Positions 1 to 6,279 are shown, counted from the first letter of the stretch. The stretch: DNA of 9,137 nt from Nitrospinae bacterium CG11_big_fil_rev_8_21_14_0_20_56_8 (GCA_002796165.1 PCWF01000044.1:1-9137), one strand, 5' to 3'. Program-made: numbers and translations. Notes: a model not told the origin generated them from the sequence alone.

Positions 1-7
1 CCATGGG

Positions 8-38
8 TCGGGAGGGGGAAACGGTTCCCCCTTCCCGG
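8..38 (+). terminator. Strong stem-loop upstream of the chaperone gene
   Basis: Bases 8-20 pair with 25-38 to give about 13 base pairs around a four-base loop (ACGG), with one extra T bulged at 32/33. The stem is very G/C-rich. A short T tract (47-50) follows only after about nine bases, so this is either an imperfect terminator for a gene left of the window or an intercistronic hairpin that stabilises or separates an operon transcript. The second reading fits if the chaperone is cotranscribed with its client enzyme. The structure is seen in the sequence; its role is inferred. Confidence 0.5.
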
Positions 39-76
39 CTCCGAGGTTTTATTTGTGAAGCAAGGGAGACGATAGA

Positions 77-907
77 ATGGGAGACTCGACGATCCAGGAA
101 GTTAGTGACCCGATGTTGGCAAAGCTGGGTTCGACCGGTTCGCTGGAAGGATTGAAAGCGGAAAGAATATCGCTGAGCCTGGCCCGGGCCAGGATTTACG
201 ATATATTTTCCAGCGCCTTCAGCTATCCATGGAACCGGAAATTTTTCAGGCCAAAATCCATGGTGGAACCCCTGGATGTGGTCGTCATTGCGGAAGAAGA
301 TTGGAACAGCTCGAAAGCTATAATCGATGGGTTCAAAAATTTTCTGCCGCATATGACCATCAAACAGGTTCAGCAGGAATATGTTCGGGTGTTTGGTCAC
401 GCCGTTTCCATGGAATGTCCCCCTTACGAAATGCAATACGGGACGGAAGGGGGAATCCAGTCTCAGACGGACGTTTTGATTCAGCTGGGTGGTTTTTTCG
501 ACACTTTCGGATTTGAGATGCCGAGGAACCGGTCCAAGGAACGGATTGATCATATTTCCAATGAACTGGCTTTCATGTCTTATATGTGTTTCAGGATGGC
601 TTATGCGATTCAAAATGATCATGATGAACGGAAAATCAGCGTTCTTCTCAGCGGAATGAAAAAGTTTGTCCGTAACCATATCGGGAGATGGATCCCGCTG
701 TTTTGCATTTTTGCCGGCCGCAAGGCGGAGCGGGGATTGTACAAGGATCTGGTCGAACTTCTGGCGTTGTTCGTGAAGAATGACGTGGCTTTGTTGGATA
801 TTAAGCCGATCAAGGTGGAAGAGCCGGAATACCGGTCTATGTCCTACAGTATGGAAAATGACCTGATCGCAAACGCTCCCGCGGAATGCGAACCTCACGG
901 GAAATAA
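77..907 (+). CDS. TorD/NarJ-family molybdoenzyme chaperone
   Basis: This 276-residue protein looks like a cytoplasmic chaperone of the TorD/DmsD/NarJ family. These bind the apo-catalytic subunit or its signal peptide and assist molybdenum cofactor insertion before export. Family hallmarks visible are an N-terminal helix with R..YDIFSSAFSYP (38-51), the core segment EYVRVFGH (101-108) leading into CPPYE..YG (114-122), a DHISNELAFM helix (158-167), and HIGRWIPLF (201-209). It is somewhat longer than usual (about 200-250 residues) because of extra residues at both ends; the acidic tail after 240 looks disordered. The start at 77 is preceded by AGGGAG at 63-68 with good spacing. No molybdoenzyme gene lies to the right, so the client probably lies to the left. 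CPPYE-type chaperones are typical of type II DMSO-reductase-family enzymes such as nitrate or nitrite oxidoreductases; which client applies here is inference. Confidence 0.85.
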   Translation: MGDSTIQEVSDPMLAKLGSTGSLEGLKAERISLSLARARIYDIFSSAFSYPWNRKFFRPKSMVEPLDVVVIAEEDWNSSKAIIDGFKNFLPHMTIKQVQQEYVRVFGHAVSMECPPYEMQYGTEGGIQSQTDVLIQLGGFFDTFGFEMPRNRSKERIDHISNELAFMSYMCFRMAYAIQNDHDERKISVLLSGMKKFVRNHIGRWIPLFCIFAGRKAERGLYKDLVELLALFVKNDVALLDIKPIKVEEPEYRSMSYSMENDLIANAPAECEPHGK

Positions 908-935
908 GTTCCCTGCCCCCTGTCGGCGGGGCTGT

Positions 936-992
936 GGAACGCCGAAGGCGGGGTTCCGGGAAGTGCCACCACGTTTCCCGGGGAGGGTTTTT
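936..992 (+). terminator. Tandem hairpins after the chaperone gene
   Basis: The first stem pairs GGAAC (936-940) with GTTCC (953-957) and encloses a small GCC/GGC stem. The second pairs CCGGGAA (956-962) with TTCCCGG (975-981) and continues inward as GTG/CAC (963-965 with 970-972) around a CCAC loop. The two share bases 956-957 and so may compete. Five T residues follow at 988-992, about six bases after the second stem, so termination may be only partial. This would be the first stop signal for the chaperone transcript, with the stronger one at 1060-1105 behind it. Confidence 0.45.
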
Positions 993-1059
993 GCAAGGAT
1001 GATTTGAAGGCGAAGCGGTTGATGGGTCAATAAGTAAGCGATTTCCACTTGGGCAAGTT

Positions 1060-1105
1060 AAAAAACCCGGGAAGGGGGGAGGATGAACCCCGACCCGGGT
1101 TTTTT
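1060..1105 (+). terminator. Strong bidirectional Rho-independent terminator
   Basis: AAAAAACCCGGG (1060-1071) is perfectly complementary to CCCGGGTTTTTT (1094-1105). The loop region contains a further G run (1074-1079) and CCCC (1088-1091), which can pair as an inner stem. The A run on the left and T run on the right make it functional on both strands. It closes the chaperone transcription unit on the plus strand. Confidence 0.85.
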
Positions 1106-1170
1106 ATTTTGGCGCAGAATCGGCCCGGCCCCTAAATTATGGAACCCCAAATCCGATTGCGGCATCTAAT

Positions 1171-1203
1171 AAAAAACTAACCCGCTGGGGTTTAACGGGT
1201 TAG
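1171..1203 (-). terminator. Minus-strand-oriented intrinsic terminator
   Basis: CTAACCCG (1177-1184) pairs perfectly with CGGGTTAG (1196-1203) around an 11-base loop. On the plus strand the A run (1171-1176) lies to the left, so on the minus strand the hairpin is followed at once by six T residues. This is a textbook intrinsic terminator for transcription moving right to left. No minus-strand gene ends here: the next gene to the right (1284-2987) is on the plus strand. It may stop antisense or leftward spurious transcription. Confidence 0.6.
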
Positions 1204-1283
1204 GGCTTATGTTCGAGTCGGGATTATGATCAACCACGCATTCCCCAATGGGGTTTTGGATATGCCCGGAGGCCAGCGGGCCC

Positions 1284-2987
1284 ATGTTTGTATTCGATCC
1301 GATTATTCAGGGACTGGGTTTGCTCGCCCAGCGCGAATTGCAAAGAGCAGAAAACGTATTTTTAAAGATCATCAATGATCCGTATGCCCAGAAAGAGGAA
1401 CTGAACCAGGCGCGAGCCCTGCTCAACGACATTCGGGATTGCCAGGCAGGAAGAAAAAACCTGGATTTCGACGTCTATAAAAAGCTTGCGAAAAAGAGTA
1501 GCCTCTCTCTGGAAATCATCGATGATCTTCTTGCCGAAATCTATTTTTCTCCGTTGGAGATCTATGCCGATTTCGACGAGGCGCTCGCCGAAAAGGTTCC
1601 CACCGTTGTCAGTCGACTCAAGCAGATAAAAATCCGGGACGTGATCGCGCGTGACGAATTGTTTGTCCGCATCGAGAAAAATGGCTCCCGGACCATCAGA
1701 AAGCTGATTGAAATGCATGTGGCCGAGGGAAATGGCGAGCCTCCCGCATTCAAGCCCTATCGCTGGAAGACCATCTACAGAAAATTCATCGAGCATATCA
1801 ACCCCATCCTTCTCGAACGGCATCTGGAGCTTCTGGAGTACATTCTGGAAACGGGGGAAATCAGCCTGCTGGACGATCCCAAACTGACCGTGTTGACGGC
1901 CAAGTACCGCTGGATCATTGAATCCACTCTCTACAACAAGTGGTACCTGCTTCGGAGCTATTTCTTCAAAGCCCGATCGGACATCGAGAATCAGTTTGGA
2001 AAAAAGGAGGGCACCCGGAAATACTGGGACGAGGTTCGGTACAAAAAAATCCGCATCTTCGAAAAGTGCGGGTTCACCGAGCAGAATATTCAAAAATTCC
2101 TGTACATCGACAAGCTCAACTACAAAACCCTGGAGGAAATCTTTAGTTTTGCCCGGGACCTGGGGCAGAATCTTGTTCCCCGGGATGTGAGCCTGGCCCT
2201 TCGCGGGGTGGACAAGGCCAAAGACCATATCAAAGAGCGGGGGGGATTCCTCCTGGGAACCCGCAAGCGGTTCCAGGACCAATTGATCGACCTTGGATTT
2301 TCGGGGAAGGAATCCTATCTCGTCGCCCATCACGCCAAGCGTTCGAACAATCAACAGATCGCCGATGCTTTCCATCTTTCCCTGAAAGTGGCCCGGGAAG
2401 AAATTTACTGGTATCGCATCCCGGAGCAACATGAAAAGATAAGGAAGGACATCATTGCCCAATGCTGTAAACATCTCAGCACGGTTCGGATCCACCTGTT
2501 CGACCGCGGCCGCCTGAACAAATTGCTGTTGCAATCGGGCAAACCGCTGATCCGTAAATATCTGATCCAGATTTACGGAGAGGGTGTGGTGGGGCTCCAT
2601 TGCTATTTCCGGCTTGAAACCATTCACCAGTATTACAAACTGAAATTCTTCCAATATCATGCCCCCTCCATTCCGAGCGTCTCCGAGCTGATCAAAATCA
2701 GCCGAAAAGAGTTCCAATTTATTCTGCAGAAAGGATTCGCGGAATTCATGAAGAAGAGGCGCCTGGTCATTCCTGATGGTCTCCTTAAGGAAATGGAATG
2801 CCATCGCTCGGTGACGAATTGGGAGGATCCTTATACGACCGTCGAGGAGAAGTTCCTTTTGCGGTTCTGGTTTTTAATGGATCACGGGGTTCCCATCACC
2901 CAGGCCAAATTGAATAAGGGGATTCTCAGGCCGGGGATGGATCTGTGGAATTGGCTGAAACGCCCGGGGCAGGAATGTCAGGTGTAA
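1284..2987 (+). CDS. Unrecognised 567-residue protein
   Basis: I do not recognise this family. The predicted product is soluble, with no signal peptide or membrane segment, rich in Lys, Arg, Glu, Ile and aromatic residues, and looks mainly helical. Residues 7-50 resemble a helix pair of TPR type. Two segments look loosely alike, each opening with GF(T/S) and closing in a helix with Ile and Phe (263-290 and 338-366); this may be an old internal repeat. The second runs into a possible helix-turn-helix-like stretch (355-378), too weak to claim DNA binding. The ATG at 1284 is preferred because GGAGG lies at 1268-1272 with 11-base spacing; an upstream in-frame ATG at 1248 has no ribosome binding site and would add only 12 residues. 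Terminators lie to its left and a convergent operon to its right, so it is probably transcribed alone. A 1.4-kb open frame on the opposite strand is judged a shadow. Confidence 0.75.
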   Translation: MFVFDPIIQGLGLLAQRELQRAENVFLKIINDPYAQKEELNQARALLNDIRDCQAGRKNLDFDVYKKLAKKSSLSLEIIDDLLAEIYFSPLEIYADFDEALAEKVPTVVSRLKQIKIRDVIARDELFVRIEKNGSRTIRKLIEMHVAEGNGEPPAFKPYRWKTIYRKFIEHINPILLERHLELLEYILETGEISLLDDPKLTVLTAKYRWIIESTLYNKWYLLRSYFFKARSDIENQFGKKEGTRKYWDEVRYKKIRIFEKCGFTEQNIQKFLYIDKLNYKTLEEIFSFARDLGQNLVPRDVSLALRGVDKAKDHIKERGGFLLGTRKRFQDQLIDLGFSGKESYLVAHHAKRSNNQQIADAFHLSLKVAREEIYWYRIPEQHEKIRKDIIAQCCKHLSTVRIHLFDRGRLNKLLLQSGKPLIRKYLIQIYGEGVVGLHCYFRLETIHQYYKLKFFQYHAPSIPSVSELIKISRKEFQFILQKGFAEFMKKRRLVIPDGLLKEMECHRSVTNWEDPYTTVEEKFLLRFWFLMDHGVPITQAKLNKGILRPGMDLWNWLKRPGQECQV

Positions 2988-3028
2988 TTCTTTCGGAATT
3001 CGTGGGGCCTGGTGTCCGCAGGCAGGGG

Positions 3029-4747
3029 CTACTTTGAGGCGAGTTGGGGGTGTTCCCGGGTCAGGGCCACCATCCGGTTTTGCATTTCCTTCAGGGGCAT
3101 CAGGTCGCCTTTCCTGGATGCGGTGGCGATACCTGTCTTGAAAGTTTTGACCGCCTCCTCAGGATTCTGAAGCTTCTCCCAGGTTTTTCCCAACAAAAGG
3201 TAGGCGGCGGAGTAATCCCGGTTTTGCTCGATTACGATTTGCAGGGGGTGCAGGGCCTCTTCGTATCGTCCCGTTTCGAGGAAGATGGACCCGAGCCCGA
3301 AATTGGCCACGGGATCGCCCGGATCGATCTCCAAAACTTCTTTGAACATCCCGATTTTTCGTTCTCTCTCCTGCCGTTGCTGTTCTTCCAACCCTTGTTG
3401 CTTCCTCTGGTTCATTTTTTCGGTGATGGCTTTTTCGAATTGAATGGCGGTCGCCTCGGCTTTTTCATTTTCCGCATCTTCGATCCGTCCCTGCTTCATG
3501 TAGTAGATGGAAAGATTGGAATGGGCCATGATTTCGGTGGGATCGATCTCGACCAGCCGTTTCATCAGCGAAATGGCTTCGTCGAGCTTGTCCTGCTTGG
3601 AGAGGAACACCCCCAGGGCTTCGTAGGCGGCGGCGTACTTGGAGTCCAGAGCGATGGCCTCGCGCAACAGGCCGATGGGCTGATCGAGGTTTTCTTCCTG
3701 CTTGTAAAGGGTGAGCGCCTCCTCGTAGAGGCGGCGGGCGTGGTCCTGGCGTGTCTTCGTCTGGTAAAACGGTAAAAGGCAGGTCCGCACTCGGGCGGGC
3801 GAGCCAGCGAGGGTGACCTCCAGGTCGGTGTCCGGACTGCGATAGTCTTTCTGGATGTAGGCCAGAACGATGTTTTTGCCCAGATAGGGAGAGAGGGTCC
3901 CGCTCCGGGTGCTCCCGATTTTTTTATCTTTCAGAAGGATGTCGCTGTGAGGAGGGGGGAGGGGGCCGCCTTCAAGGATCAGGCCCATCATGGCAAAATT
4001 CGGAGCTCCATAGGTCCTGATGCGTGCGATAACCTCCTGGCCGATGTAGCACCCCTTGTTATAGCTCACGGAGGTGTGTTCGAGCCCGGTCTCGGGAAGC
4101 ACGTTTTTCCCATCCATGTCCTTCCCCATTCGCAGGATGCCCGCTTCAATGCGCAGAACCTCCCAGGTTTCCTTCGAGACGAGGGCAGGGCGCAGGTCTT
4201 CTGGGATCCGTTGCAGGGCTTCGATCAGGGAATTCCATTCGGTTTCCCGGACGCCAAGGATAAACCCTTCCTCGCCGGTGAAGGATTTGTTGATGAGGAT
4301 TGCGGTTTTCCCGGCGATAGGGATTCGCTCCACCTGGTTGGGTTTTTCCGGAATAGGCGCCCCGGGATCGCACAGGGATTCCAGAGCGAGGCGGCTCAAG
4401 GGACCCTGCATGGCGAGGAGCCTGTCGTTCAGGGGTGAAATGACGATGTCTTCGCGGAAGTGAAAGGTTTCCAGGTGATTCTGAAAATTGTCCTTCTGGC
4501 ATTTTTCGATCAGGGCCAGGGCCGAATCGCCGCCGTCCCGATGGAGAGAAAAGTTGGCGATCAGCTTGCCTTTCCGATCCACGATGGCGTTGTCTAATCC
4601 GGCACCCCGCTCCAGATTGAGGGCATCGTTCGTGGACTGGGTTTGGAGGAAAGCGAACGTGTCTTTGCCGGTGAGCGAGAAAATGCACCCCTCCTCCATG
4701 GGATAATAGCCGCAACGCTCGCGGACGTGTCGATAATCGTCGGCCAT
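3029..4747 (-). CDS. ygfZ: YgfZ/GcvT-like Fe-S maturation protein fused to TPR repeats
   Basis: This 572-residue protein joins a YgfZ folate-binding domain (about 1-330) to a TPR region (about 336-545). YgfZ proteins act with A-type carriers in making or repairing certain [4Fe-4S] enzymes. The signature KGCYIGQE (231-238), with its invariant cysteine, is intact, preceded by ETWEVLRIEAGI (193-204) and followed by the C-terminal barrel (about 241-330). FLQTQSTND (33-41) matches the family N terminus. TPR-like units follow at about 336-370, 372-403, 406-425, 478-511 and 512-545, split by a charged, glutamine-rich helix (430-465) that may be a coiled coil. Ordinary YgfZ is about 325 residues, so the TPR part is an addition, probably for partner binding. 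The gene starts 24 bases after the carrier gene and is probably cotranscribed; the ATG has no strong ribosome binding site. The Cys of KGCYIGQE separates it from the glycine cleavage T protein. Confidence 0.9.
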   Translation of the reverse strand: MADDYRHVRERCGYYPMEEGCIFSLTGKDTFAFLQTQSTNDALNLERGAGLDNAIVDRKGKLIANFSLHRDGGDSALALIEKCQKDNFQNHLETFHFREDIVISPLNDRLLAMQGPLSRLALESLCDPGAPIPEKPNQVERIPIAGKTAILINKSFTGEEGFILGVRETEWNSLIEALQRIPEDLRPALVSKETWEVLRIEAGILRMGKDMDGKNVLPETGLEHTSVSYNKGCYIGQEVIARIRTYGAPNFAMMGLILEGGPLPPPHSDILLKDKKIGSTRSGTLSPYLGKNIVLAYIQKDYRSPDTDLEVTLAGSPARVRTCLLPFYQTKTRQDHARRLYEEALTLYKQEENLDQPIGLLREAIALDSKYAAAYEALGVFLSKQDKLDEAISLMKRLVEIDPTEIMAHSNLSIYYMKQGRIEDAENEKAEATAIQFEKAITEKMNQRKQQGLEEQQRQERERKIGMFKEVLEIDPGDPVANFGLGSIFLETGRYEEALHPLQIVIEQNRDYSAAYLLLGKTWEKLQNPEEAVKTFKTGIATASRKGDLMPLKEMQNRMVALTREHPQLASK

Positions 4748-4771
4748 GGATAAAATTCGGTAAGGGGGATA

Positions 4772-5113
4772 TCAGGCGATGGAGAAGGATTCGCCGCAAC
4801 CGCAGGTGGAGCTGGCATTGGGATTTTTGAAGACAAATCCTTTTCCGTTCAGCCCGTCCTGGAAATCCAGTTGCATGCCTTTGAGGTAGATCAAGCTCTT
4901 GGGATCCATGAAGACCTTGAACCCGTCCTCTTCGATAACGGTGTCCTTATCTTCCTTGGGGGTAAATTTGAGATCATAAGACAATCCGGAACAACCCCCG
5001 CCCTTGACGCCTAGCCGGAGCCCGATTTCCGGTTTTCCTTCGGCGAGAACCAGCCTTTTTACCTCTTCCCGGGCACGGGGGGTGATTTCGACAAATTGAG
5101 ATGAAACGGTCAT
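4772..5113 (-). CDS. erpA: A-type Fe-S cluster carrier (ErpA/IscA/SufA family)
   Basis: This 113-residue cytoplasmic protein belongs to the HesB/IscA family, which accepts Fe-S clusters from the scaffold and passes them to apo-proteins. The three ligand cysteines are present: C41 in GGGCSGLSY (38-46), and C104 and C106 in TCGCGESF (103-110). The ending NPNASSTCGCGESFSI resembles ErpA, while GLRLGVKGGGC (31-41) is shared by IscA and SufA, so the subfamily is not settled; erpA is the best guess. I use the ATG at 5113 because AGGAGG sits five bases upstream. A TTG at 5131 would add six residues but lies upstream of that ribosome binding site, with the site inside its own coding sequence. The gene leads an operon with ygfZ and has a strong sigma70-like promoter at 5193-5222. 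Confidence 0.93.
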   Translation of the reverse strand: MTVSSQFVEITPRAREEVKRLVLAEGKPEIGLRLGVKGGGCSGLSYDLKFTPKEDKDTVIEEDGFKVFMDPKSLIYLKGMQLDFQDGLNGKGFVFKNPNASSTCGCGESFSIA

Positions 5114-5118
5114 TGGCC

Positions 5119-5124
5119 CCTCCT
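5119..5124 (-). promoter_or_regulatory. erpA ribosome binding site
   Basis: AGGAGG on the minus strand lies five bases before the ATG at 5113. It decides between that ATG and the upstream TTG at 5131, which has no such site of its own. Confidence 0.8.
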
Positions 5125-5140
5125 GGAACAAATGGATTGA

Positions 5141-5187
5141 AAACCAAGCAATTATGTATTTAGATTGACCTTGTCCTGTCTTGGTTT
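5141..5187 (-). repeat. Inverted repeat at the 5' end of the erpA leader
   Basis: AAACCAAG (5141-5148) is the exact reverse complement of CTTGGTTT (5180-5187), with 31 bases between. The predicted erpA transcript start (about 5186, seven bases after the -10) coincides with the outer edge of the right arm, so the two arms could close a stem starting at the very 5' end of the mRNA. The inner arm ends 16 bases before the ribosome binding site. It could alternatively be a pair of protein-binding half sites. The repeat is seen; both roles are inference. Confidence 0.4.
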
Positions 5188-5192
5188 CGGAA

Positions 5193-5222
5193 ATTATACC
5201 TGAATTTTGTGAACGGGGTCAA
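5193..5222 (-). promoter_or_regulatory. sigma70-like promoter for erpA-ygfZ
   Basis: On the minus strand, TTGACC (5222-5217) is followed after 18 bases by a perfect TATAAT (5198-5193). This predicts a start near 5186 and a leader of about 73 bases before the erpA ATG at 5113. I see no clear IscR-type site overlapping it. Confidence 0.75.
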
Positions 5223-5262
5223 TTCCGGGTCTCCCGAGAAGAGCTTTTTATGGGGTTTGAGG

Positions 5263-5268
5263 TATAAT
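5263..5268 (+). promoter_or_regulatory. Candidate -10 element for the bolA operon
   Basis: A perfect TATAAT stands on the plus strand about 276 bases before the bolA ATG. No good -35 hexamer is found 16-18 bases upstream, so the promoter may be weak or need an activator, or the true start may lie closer to bolA. Its upstream region faces the erpA promoter, leaving about 40 bases between the two. Confidence 0.35.
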
Positions 5269-5339
5269 TCATAGAAGATAATGTTTTTTGTGCTCCTCGA
5301 ATCATCCTCTGGTTTACGGTCGCGCACTCGATGGCCCTC

Positions 5340-5360
5340 TCTTGAAGAGTCACTTCAAGA
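5340..5360. repeat. Perfect 8-base inverted repeat in the bolA leader
   Basis: TCTTGAAG (5340-5347) and CTTCAAGA (5353-5360) are perfect reverse complements around a five-base centre (AGTCA). The symmetry and size suit a dimeric regulator site or a small RNA hairpin. A loose pyrimidine-rich stretch follows, but there is no real T run, so it is unlikely to be a strong terminator. Confidence 0.35.
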
Positions 5361-5544
5361 TTTCCTCAATACCGGAGGTCCTCTTTTATAACTTTGATTC
5401 GATGGGTATTTTTGATTCGGTTGGCGGGGAGGGTAAGGACTGGAGGCAAATTATTTAAATCTTTTTCGCGGGTTTTGAATCTAAAAAAAGCAAAGAGTTA
5501 ACCCAAATTCGCAATCGGTTGGATAGAGCAGGAGGCACACGGGA

Positions 5545-5775
5545 ATGATCAGTATTGAGGACTTGGTGGGTTTGGTTAAAACGGGGATTCCCGATGCGGA
5601 GGTGGATGTAATGGACAAAACAGGAATGCGGGATCATTTTATCATTTATGTGACTTCAGGCAAGTTCAAGGAAATGGATGTCATGTCCCGTCACCGGGCG
5701 GTTCAAGCGACCCTCACGTCGGCCATGCAGGACGGCCGGATCCATGCCGCCGAGATCAAGACCGCGGTTCCTTGA
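5545..5775 (+). CDS. bolA: BolA/IbaG-family protein
   Basis: This 76-residue protein belongs to the BolA family in its short IbaG/YrbA form (about 80-90 residues usual). BolA proteins pair with CGFS-type monothiol glutaredoxins, sharing a bridging [2Fe-2S] cluster that takes part in Fe-S trafficking or iron sensing. Visible hallmarks are GIPDAEVDV (14-22), the DHF strand start (30-32), the SRHRAV motif (48-53) and IHAAEIKT (66-73), whose His67 corresponds to the conserved cluster ligand. The protein has no cysteine, so a second ligand would have to come from another residue. AGGAGG at 5530-5535 supports the start. The monothiol glutaredoxin gene follows after 180 bases on the same strand, which supports the assignment strongly. 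Confidence 0.9.
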   Translation: MISIEDLVGLVKTGIPDAEVDVMDKTGMRDHFIIYVTSGKFKEMDVMSRHRAVQATLTSAMQDGRIHAAEIKTAVP

Positions 5776-5893
5776 TCCGGGATTCTATTTTCATCGGCTT
5801 TTTACTACGATCTCTGAAAATCGGTCCGGACAGGTCAGCCGGTCCCTTCCCGATGGGTTGGGAGCGGAGATGATTTTTGGAGGTTTTAAATGA

Positions 5894-5924
5894 TTGCAGG
5901 TTAAAAATTCAGGCATTTCATAAT
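5894..5924 (+). promoter_or_regulatory. Candidate internal promoter before the glutaredoxin gene
   Basis: TTGCAG (5894-5899) and CATAAT (5919-5924) are separated by 19 bases, slightly longer than ideal. A start near 5931 would give a leader of about 25 bases ending at the glutaredoxin ATG. This would let the glutaredoxin and peroxiredoxin-like genes be expressed independently of bolA, and the 180-base gap after bolA leaves room for it. Confidence 0.35.
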
Positions 5925-5942
5925 TACCAACTTGGCTTTTAT

Positions 5943-5948
5943 AAGGAG
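5943..5948 (+). promoter_or_regulatory. Glutaredoxin ribosome binding site
   Basis: AAGGAG lies seven bases before the ATG at 5956. It favours that start over an in-frame TTG at 5932, which would add eight residues and place this site within the coding sequence. Confidence 0.75.
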
Positions 5949-5955
5949 CAGGATA

Positions 5956-6279
5956 ATGTCGTCCATTGAGGATCAAATCAACGAAGAAATCCAGAAAAAC
6001 AAGATCTTGATTTACGGAAAAGGCACCAAGGCCGCTCCTCAATGCGGTTTTACGGTGGAAACCATCCAGTTTTTCCAGAAGTATGGCTATCCGTTCGAAG
6101 TGGTCAATGTTCTGGACAACATGCCCAAACGGGAGGCCCTCAATCGCATTACCAATTGGCCGACGCTTCCCAAGGTCTTCATCGACGGCAAGTTTTACGG
6201 CGACACCGACATTCTGGATGAGATGGAGGCCAAGGGTGAGGTCGAGCCTCTCCTGAAGGACGCGTTTGGCGACAAGTGA
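5956..6279 (+). CDS. grxD: Monothiol glutaredoxin (Grx4 type) with CGFT active site
   Basis: This 107-residue protein is a class II (CGFS-type) monothiol glutaredoxin. Such proteins bind a [2Fe-2S] cluster with glutathione, alone or with BolA, and deliver it to apo-proteins in the cytoplasm. The layout fits: ILIYGKGT (17-24) with the glutathione-contacting Lys22, the active site PQCGFT (28-33), WPTLPKVFIDG (68-78) with the cis-proline loop, and GDTDI (82-86), where the family usually has GGxDI. The notable change is Thr33 for the Ser that gives CGFS its name; the catalytic and cluster-binding Cys30 is kept, and it is the only cysteine. Length agrees with E. coli Grx4 (115). It follows bolA and precedes the peroxiredoxin-like gene by 22 bases, so at least those last two are an operon. 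Confidence 0.93.
   Translation: MSSIEDQINEEIQKNKILIYGKGTKAAPQCGFTVETIQFFQKYGYPFEVVNVLDNMPKREALNRITNWPTLPKVFIDGKFYGDTDILDEMEAKGEVEPLLKDAFGDK

Larger units (their letters stand above)
908..1283. other. Gene-free stretch with several hairpins
   Basis: I find no convincing coding region here. It holds, in order, two adjacent stem-loops (936-981) ending in a T run, a 12-base-pair bidirectional terminator (1060-1105), and a terminator oriented for the minus strand (1171-1203). A possible -10 hexamer TATGAT lies at 1225-1230, but it has no recognisable -35, so the promoter of the gene at 1284 is uncertain. A short imperfect palindrome, ACTTGGGCAAGT, lies at 1048-1059 directly left of the main terminator. 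Confidence 0.6.
5114..5544. other. Divergent control region between erpA and bolA
   Basis: About 430 bases separate the two divergent operons. They hold the erpA ribosome binding site, a long-spaced inverted repeat (5141-5187), a strong minus-strand promoter (5193-5222), a plus-strand -10 candidate (5263-5268) and a perfect 8-base inverted repeat (5340-5360). If the plus-strand promoter is right, bolA has a leader of roughly 270 bases. One frame is open from 5282 to 5458 but has no well-placed start with a ribosome binding site, so I do not call it a gene. I see no recognisable riboswitch. Confidence 0.6.

Noticed and set aside
1362..2804. 480-codon open frame on the minus strand opposite the unrecognised protein
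   Set aside because: The plus-strand frame is longer, has a ribosome binding site and a more natural protein composition. The minus frame looks like an antisense shadow, although its length and the orphan minus-strand terminator to the left made it worth considering.
3007..3023. Small hairpin between the convergent genes (GCCTG/CAGGC)
   Set aside because: Only five base pairs and no T run on either strand, so it is not convincing as a terminator.
3044..3775. 243-codon open frame on the plus strand inside the ygfZ-TPR gene
   Set aside because: It is antisense to the clear TPR region, and its composition (rich in Phe, Gly and Leu) is typical of a shadow frame.
3029..4747. Assignment as glycine cleavage T protein (aminomethyltransferase)
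   Set aside because: The KGCYIGQE signature with its cysteine is diagnostic of YgfZ, and no other glycine cleavage genes are nearby.
5282..5458. Open frame in the bolA leader, including an 18-codon ATG frame at 5402
   Set aside because: There is no start codon with a well-placed ribosome binding site, and the translation resembles nothing I recognise.
5824..5831. Palindrome GTCCGGAC in the gap between bolA and the glutaredoxin gene
   Set aside because: An isolated 8-base palindrome in GC-rich DNA is likely by chance, and it cannot form a looped hairpin by itself.
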